Assembly: GCA_900314905.1 (NCBI GenBank)
Contig: OMXA01000008.1
Span: 1-64,000 of the forward strand
Direction: 5' to 3'
Source: an uncultured Erysipelotrichaceae bacterium
GTDB lineage: Bacteria > Bacillota_I > Bacilli_A > Erysipelotrichales > Erysipelotrichaceae
DNA: 64,000 bases
Below, piece by piece: positions 62,441 through 64,000 of this stretch (position 1 is the stretch's first letter; every line of letters starts with the position of its first letter). Both the position numbers and the translations under genes were made by a program. Below the pieces are notes generated by a model, which saw only the letters and a list, made by a program, of their open reading frames with translations, did not search any database and was not told the origin of the DNA.

Positions 62441-63415
62441 ATGAGCAATGTGTTTGATGTGATTCTGCTGACTGCGCTTCCGGCCAGCGGAAAATCTGAA
62501 GTGAGAAGCTTTCTTGCCAATGTCGGAAAGGAGCGGCTGCAGAAGGAATTCCATATCGGAGAGAATCTGCAGCTGGATGATTTCCCTTATGTCAGCTTCA
62601 TGCGCCTGATTGATACGGAGCTTGCAAAGAACCATGCTGACAGGATCTTCTATGCCAGCGATGACGATCCCTTCTATGACAGCAGAGACTGGGGAACGCT
62701 GATTCAGCTGCTGAATGAAGACTATCATCATCTGCTCAACCGGGAAAAGCTCTCTTCTGCAAGTCCTGCGAAGACCTTATTCGAACGGATCGATCGGGCC
62801 GCCATGGCGGTGGGAATCCCGCCGCGCCTGGAGAAGCTGGAGGATGCGCTGATTGCAGAAATTGCCCAGGCACTGGATCCGGAAGCGCTCCGCATCCAGC
62901 ATCTGACGGAAGATCAGTATACGGAAGACATGACTGACAGGACCGTCATCATCGAACTGTCCCGCGGCGGTCATGACGGTGCTTCCTTTCCGCTTCAGAA
63001 TACTGAGGGATATCAGTACAGTCTGCCGCTGTTTGCACCGGACCTCTTGAGACATGCGGCAGTTCTCTATATCCGCGTGGACCCGGAAGAATCAAGAAGA
63101 AAGAATGCAGCCCGCTTTGACCCGGCTGATCCGCAGTCTTCGCTGCACCATATGACGCCAGTGAAAGTCATGCTGAATGATTATGGGTGCGATGATATGC
63201 CCTTTCTGATCGAACAGAGCAGGAAACCGGATTCGGTCACGGTAAACAGCTATGGCAATCTGATCGATCTGCCTGCTGGGGTATTTGACAACCGGAGTGA
63301 TCAGACAACCTTCCTGAGAGAGGATCCTTCCGGATGGGATCCTGAACGGATTCAGAAAGTCAGTGATTCTCTCCGCAAAGCTGCGAATGCGATGTGGGCT
63401 GGCTATCGTCATTGA
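62441..63415 (+). CDS. P-loop ATPase/kinase-like protein of unknown function
   Basis: 324 residues starting MSNVFDVILLTALPASGKSE with a Walker A-like PASGKSEV at 14-21. An acidic-aromatic region (NLQLDDFPYVSFMRLIDTEL) and YASDDDPFYDSRDWGTLIQL follow. Later come IIELSRGGHDGASFP and a late VDPEESRRKNAARFDP. This is not a known kinase I can name; a metal or Asp in the DDFPY region may be catalytic. AGGAGGAG lies 5 nt before the ATG, so it is co-transcribed with the phosphoesterase gene. It ends at a terminator. Confidence 0.65.
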   Translation: MSNVFDVILLTALPASGKSEVRSFLANVGKERLQKEFHIGENLQLDDFPYVSFMRLIDTELAKNHADRIFYASDDDPFYDSRDWGTLIQLLNEDYHHLLNREKLSSASPAKTLFERIDRAAMAVGIPPRLEKLEDALIAEIAQALDPEALRIQHLTEDQYTEDMTDRTVIIELSRGGHDGASFPLQNTEGYQYSLPLFAPDLLRHAAVLYIRVDPEESRRKNAARFDPADPQSSLHHMTPVKVMLNDYGCDDMPFLIEQSRKPDSVTVNSYGNLIDLPAGVFDNRSDQTTFLREDPSGWDPERIQKVSDSLRKAANAMWAGYRH

Positions 63416-63417
63416 TG

Positions 63418-63455
63418 AAAACAGGTCTTCTGCTGAAGAGGACCTGTTTTTTCTT
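63418..63455. terminator. Bidirectional terminator at the end of the P-loop gene
   Basis: AAAACAGGTC/GACCTGTTTT with T-runs on both strands, between convergent genes. Confidence 0.8.
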
Positions 63456-64000
63456 ATCTGGATGCGTTCTGATTCTGAAGCAGTCTCTGGATCCCTGCAG
63501 CAATCGGCCAGATCATCCAGCTGACTGCCCAGGTTTCTGTCGCAAAGCTGAAGATCAGATAGATCGCTGTGACAAGCGACCAGTAGGCAGAATGAATAGA
63601 AGATTTTTCCTTGTTCTCAGGGCTGAAGGATCCCTCCTGGAGCAGGCAGCGGAACCATCTGCCTAACGAAGAAGTGCTGACCAGGAGATAGACTCCGTAT
63701 CCGATCATGACCATCATGACTGCACACATCAGTAACATCAGGGTTTCGCTGTCTTCATTCAGCGCAGCTCCGAGAATCACCGGAGCAATGCTGAAGACAA
63801 GGAAGAGAATGCCTTTCGTCTTCGTATTCTGATTGGCTTGCTCGAAAGCTGTCTGCTGTTGTTTCAGCCAGTCTTCTGCCCCGTATTCCAGTTCAAAAGA
63901 TTCGTTTTCATAGGACGCATAAGGCTTCATGCGCTTTGAGGAAGAAACAAGCAAGAGGATTCCGGAAGCGATGAATGCCATCATCGGAAGCAGGCTCAGA
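63454..64000 (-). CDS. Membrane protein, probably C-terminal part of an XRE-type regulator (5' end cut)
   Basis: The visible 176 residues from the first Met, plus an open upstream frame to the window edge (LSLLPMMAFIASG), contain about four membrane helices and soluble loops. The organisation, with FELEYGAEDWLKQQQTAFEQ after the first helix and the pair of helices YWSLVTAIYLIFSF and WAVSWMIWPIAAGIQRLL, closely recalls membrane-tailed HTH regulators of Bacillota that start with an XRE domain. The HTH, if present, lies beyond the right edge. A stand-alone membrane protein is the alternative. Confidence 0.55.
   Translation of the reverse strand, partial: LSLLPMMAFIASGILLLVSSSKRMKPYASYENESFELEYGAEDWLKQQQTAFEQANQNTKTKGILFLVFSIAPVILGAALNEDSETLMLLMCAVMMVMIGYGVYLLVSTSSLGRWFRCLLQEGSFSPENKEKSSIHSAYWSLVTAIYLIFSFATETWAVSWMIWPIAAGIQRLLQNQNASR

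Overview
The window is a gene-dense stretch of a low-to-mid G+C Bacillota chromosome, probably from an Erysipelotrichia-like lineage. The evidence is gene content: HPr kinase, the rapZ-yvcK-whiA cluster, AddAB recombination nuclease, a RicT/YaaT protein beside rsmI and tmk, LuxS, DegV, PrsW and a VanY-type carboxypeptidase. Promoters are sigma-A-like, Shine-Dalgarno sequences are AGGAGG-type and U-tract terminators are frequent. No tRNA, rRNA, CRISPR array, insertion sequence or prophage was recognised. The organism assignment is an inference from gene families only.

Layout. 1-3.1 kb: str operon (rpsL-rpsG-fusA, fusA cut by the left edge) with a structured leader. 3.1-11.9 kb (minus strand): PfkB sugar kinase, a membrane protein with a sigma-factor-like N-terminus and an SH3 C-terminus, hprK, uvrA, mutS. 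12-15 kb: an exported protein of unknown function, rnz, gap. 15-19.1 kb: operon rapZ-yvcK-whiA-small membrane protein-GNAT. 19.2-22.4 kb: a two-gene unit of an XpaC-like membrane protein and a double-AAA ATPase. 22.5-28.2 kb: addB-addA. 28.3-33 kb: a small orphan protein and the operon M16C peptidase-esterase-DegV. 33.1-35.7 kb: FAD oxidoreductase and an NdpA-like nucleoid protein. 35.7-42.6 kb (minus): one tight seven-gene run from a two-component system through tmk, holB, ricT and rsmI to prsW. 42.6-44.1 kb: queT with a structured leader, then vanY.

44.3-48 kb: nudF-S9 peptidase-luxS-mtnN, which places SAH/SRH recycling behind a Nudix hydrolase and a peptidase. 48-53 kb: a DNPH1-like nucleotide hydrolase, a tyrosine phosphatase, two exported proteins (one a phosphodiester glycosidase) and gpmI. 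53-63.4 kb is the most accessory-looking part. It has a degenerate EIIA-Glc-like protein without catalytic histidines, divergent from a PhnD-type lipoprotein across a 15-bp inverted repeat. The transporter genes phnC-phnE-phnE lie 3.4 kb away, separated from phnD by an oppositely oriented M20 peptidase/membrane-protein cassette with a cre-like site at its promoter. A 5'-nucleotidase-like phosphoesterase and an unassigned P-loop protein follow phnE. The right edge cuts a membrane protein that looks like the C-terminal half of an XRE-type regulator.

Central metabolism and regulation are linked by sequence here: hprK (catabolite repression), yvcK/rapZ (carbon and cell-wall balance), gap and gpmI (lower glycolysis) and cre-like sites. 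The best leads for undescribed biology are the sigma-like/SH3 membrane protein, the XpaC-double-AAA pair, the histidine-less EIIA with its palindrome beside the split phn locus, and the P-loop protein at 62.4 kb.
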